A stretch of 45,737 nt of DNA from Ruminococcus sp. (GTDB taxonomy: Bacteria > Bacillota > Clostridia > Oscillospirales > Ruminococcaceae). How positions within the stretch are numbered: the stretch's first letter is position 1; every line of letters starts with the position of its first letter. The stretch spans positions 1 to 45,737 of the forward strand of contig JAGCYM010000105.1 of NCBI GenBank assembly GCA_017960805.1. Direction: 5' to 3'. Below are positions 43,709 to 45,737 of this stretch, piece by piece. A program made the translations under genes and the position numbers. The notes below the pieces were generated by a model that saw only the letters and a program-made list of their open reading frames with translations, was not told the origin of the DNA and did not search any database.

Positions 43709-45124
43709 ATGAGCAAGAAACAGGCATTCAATCCATATCTTCCAAGCTGGGAGTATATACCAGACGGTGAGCCTTATGTATTCGGCGACCGCGTATACAT
43801 CTACGGTTCTCACGATCTCTGGAACGGCTGTGTGTTCTGTATGGGCGATTATGTGTGCTGGTCGGCGCCTGTCAACGATCTGGGAAACTGGCGCTATGAG
43901 GGCGTTATTTATCCAAGGAATGCCGATCCCTTGAACAATGACGGTCATATGTGTCTTTATGCCCCCGATGTAACTGTTGGTCCCGACGGAAGATACTATC
44001 TCTACTATGTACTTGACAAGGTCGGCGTTATGTCTGTTGCAGTATGTGATGAGCCTGCAGGAAAATACGAGTTCTACGGCTATGTCCACTATAAGGACGG
44101 CACACGTCTCGGCGAGAGAGAGGGTGACGAGCCGCAGTTTGATCCGGGAGTTATCACAGAGGGTGACAAGACCTATATGTACAGCGGCTTCTGTCCTGAG
44201 GGCGACAAGTCCAGAACAGGCTCAAAGGTGGTCATGCTTGATAAGGATATGCTGACTGTCATCACCGAGCCGCAGGTCGTTTTGCCCGGTATCTGTTACA
44301 GTGCAGGCACTCAGTTCGAGGGACACGCCTTTTTTGAGGCTTCCTCCATACGCAAGGTGAACGGCAGGTATTACTTTATATACTCCTCCGAGGTCATGCA
44401 CGAGCTCTGCTACGCTGTCAGTGATGATCCGATGGGAGGCTTCAGATACGGCGGTGTGCTGGTCAGCAACACCGATCTTCATATCGATACCTATAAGCCG
44501 GCCGATATGCCTGCAAACCGCGGTGCCAACAACCACGGCAGCATAATCGGGATAAACGGTGAGTGGTATATATTCTATCACAGACACACCAACGGAACAT
44601 GGTTCTCCAGACAGGGCTGTGCGGAAAAGCTCACTCTCAATGCTGACGGCAGCTTTGATCAGGCTGAGATAACCTCCTGCGGTCTCAACGGCGGTCCTCT
44701 TGAGGGCAGGGGAGAATACCCTGCTTATATCGCCTGCAATATCTTCGGCAAAAAACCGGAGGTCTATATCGGCGACCTTAATGCGCCGCGCATAATGCAG
44801 GACGGCAGGGACGGCGACGAGGAGACCGGATACATCTTCAATATCAAAGACGGCACCAATATAGGCTTCAAGTACTTCGACTGCAAGGGCATAACAAAGG
44901 TAAGTATTACCACAAGAGGCTACGGCATCGGAGCCTTCGCAGTCAAGACTGCATGGGACGGTGAGGAGCTGGGCGAGATTGAAATCGAGAACAGCAACGT
45001 ATGGAAGAAATTCACTGCTGATATCAGGATACCCGACGGAGTGAATGCTATATGGTTCACTTTCAAGGGAAAAGGTGACGGTTCACTTGGCTCACTGACA
45101 CTCGGCTCGTTCGCTCTGGAGTGA
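43709..45124 (+). CDS. GH43-family glycoside hydrolase with C-terminal carbohydrate-binding-type module
   Basis: 471 residues. GH43 five-bladed propeller: catalytic base D19 in EYIPDGEPYVF, pKa-modulating Asp D145 in FDPGVI, and acid E210 in FFEASSIRK, each at the usual place. YGSHD and LYAPDVTV are further family blocks. The final ~130 residues (YIFNIKDGTNIGFKYFDC... GSLGSLTLGSF) form a beta-sandwich resembling CBM6. No signal peptide, so it acts on imported oligosaccharides as a xylosidase or arabinofuranosidase. AAGGAGG precedes ATG; co-operonic with the esterase. Confidence 0.88.
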   Translation: MSKKQAFNPYLPSWEYIPDGEPYVFGDRVYIYGSHDLWNGCVFCMGDYVCWSAPVNDLGNWRYEGVIYPRNADPLNNDGHMCLYAPDVTVGPDGRYYLYYVLDKVGVMSVAVCDEPAGKYEFYGYVHYKDGTRLGEREGDEPQFDPGVITEGDKTYMYSGFCPEGDKSRTGSKVVMLDKDMLTVITEPQVVLPGICYSAGTQFEGHAFFEASSIRKVNGRYYFIYSSEVMHELCYAVSDDPMGGFRYGGVLVSNTDLHIDTYKPADMPANRGANNHGSIIGINGEWYIFYHRHTNGTWFSRQGCAEKLTLNADGSFDQAEITSCGLNGGPLEGRGEYPAYIACNIFGKKPEVYIGDLNAPRIMQDGRDGDEETGYIFNIKDGTNIGFKYFDCKGITKVSITTRGYGIGAFAVKTAWDGEELGEIEIENSNVWKKFTADIRIPDGVNAIWFTFKGKGDGSLGSLTLGSFALE

Positions 45125-45443
45125 AAATATTGCCATGATCTTTGAATTATGGTGGAAATATTATTAAAATATGGGAAGAAATTTATTAAAAAACCGTTAC
45201 AAAGCAGTTAAATTTTGGTTTTTCTAACCATTTTTTGCTATAATTACGCGGCAAATTGTATTTTTTGCCTTTATTGCCTATATTTATTGACAACTTATTA
45301 ATAATATGGTAAGATTAACAAGGGCACAAAAATAGTGCCGTATCATAATTGGGTAAAACCGCAAAAAATATTTGCCGCACGGCATTTGTATTTATCAATT
45401 TTTAAGTATGCAGCGTGCGACACTTCACCAGGAGGTAATGGTA
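45125..45443 (+). promoter_or_regulatory. intergenic region with terminator and promoter of the sugar-binding gene
   Basis: A weak terminator hairpin TGGTT/AACCA at 45216-45230 with TTTTTT after it. Downstream, TTGACA (45287-45292) with 17-bp spacer and TAAGAT (45310-45315) gives a promoter. The following leader of about 120 bases contains GGCAC/GTGCC and other short complements but no known riboswitch. GGAGG at 45431-45435 serves the next gene. Confidence 0.65.
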
Positions 45444-45737
45444 ATGAAAAAAAGAAGAATTTTAGCAACACTTTTGACAGCAGCAATGTTCGCTACTACA
45501 CTCGGAGGCTGCGGAAGCACTTCAGGTAAAAACGATGGATCTACACCAAGCAGTGGTGGCAATGGCGGCGGTTCTGCTAAGAAGGACAGCGTTCAGGAGC
45601 TCACATGGATGTTCTGGGACGACCTTGATGCTACTGAGGATCTTATCTCACTCGGCTACAAGGAGACTATCGAGAGATTCAACAAGGATTATGAGGGCCA
45701 GTATCATGTAAAGCCTATCACAACAACCCTTGAAGAA
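45444..45737 (+). CDS. sugar ABC transporter substrate-binding lipoprotein (5' part)
   Basis: The first 98 codons; the gene runs off the right edge. Lipoprotein signal with lipobox LGGC (Cys23 after MKKRRILATLLTAA). A Ser/Gly/Asn-rich linker (SSGGNGGGSAKKDS) is followed by ELTWMFWDDLDATEDL, the opening of a family-1 extracellular solute-binding protein for oligosaccharides. It fits uptake of the oligomers processed by the esterase and GH43 enzyme. ATG 45444 has GGAGG eight bases before it; an in-frame ATG lies six bases upstream. Confidence 0.85.
   Translation, partial: MKKRRILATLLTAAMFATTLGGCGSTSGKNDGSTPSSGGNGGGSAKKDSVQELTWMFWDDLDATEDLISLGYKETIERFNKDYEGQYHVKPITTTLEE

Overview
The window looks like chromosomal DNA from an anaerobic, fibre-degrading gut Firmicute of the Ruminococcus type. 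The main reason is three secreted proteins with dockerin modules, one of which pairs a cohesin with a dockerin, as in the adaptor scaffoldins of Ruminococcus cellulosomes. Also fitting are strong AGGAGG-type ribosome binding sites, sigma-A promoters, a T-box leader, a sortase-built pilus and several carbohydrate-active enzymes. The species cannot be fixed from the sequence alone.

Layout. 1-140: right end of an IS200/IS605-type element with an omega-RNA-like 3' end. 345-881: dCTP deaminase behind a consensus promoter. 1529-2196: overlapping MNT/HEPN toxin-antitoxin pair, followed by a 50-residue fragment of an AAA ATPase. 2908-5436 (minus): an unusual fusion of a sugar-isomerase-like TIM barrel with an acyl-CoA synthetase, lying downstream of a T-box leader with a probable Phe (UUC) specifier. 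6113-12783: AAC(3)-like acetyltransferase, cohesin-dockerin protein, phosphate transporter plus DUF47 partner, and a GH2 beta-galactosidase. 12966-20597: HD-GYP protein, AAA/DUF4143 ATPase and two large dockerin proteins facing each other across a shared terminator.

20906-24455 is a redox island: CoA-disulfide reductase with rhodanese domain, a Crp/Fnr regulator, thioredoxin, a NapH-like iron-sulfur membrane protein and a 2[4Fe-4S] ferredoxin. Two palindromes of the form TGTGAC-N3-GTCACA lie exactly 21 bp upstream of TATAAT in front of the ferredoxin and thioredoxin genes. This is class II activator spacing and suggests a local regulon run by the encoded Crp/Fnr protein. Then come a GNAT/PhzF pair, a large multi-PAS GGDEF/EAL protein and a DUF3592-like membrane protein.

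30.8-33.3 kb is AT-rich and full of debris: a frameshifted and truncated kptA, an orphan YgiT/MqsA-type zinc-finger protein, a group II intron-like 5' fragment, a second IS200/IS605-type right end, and the first residues of an AlbA_2-type gene with its operator-like palindrome still in place. A 32-codon ORF with a strong ribosome binding site and its own terminator follows. 33352-41944 is a pilus locus (giant glycine-rich tip adhesin, pilin, class C-like sortase). 42187 to the end is a hemicellulose-use locus (type-B carboxylesterase, GH43 enzyme and the start of a sugar-ABC binding lipoprotein).
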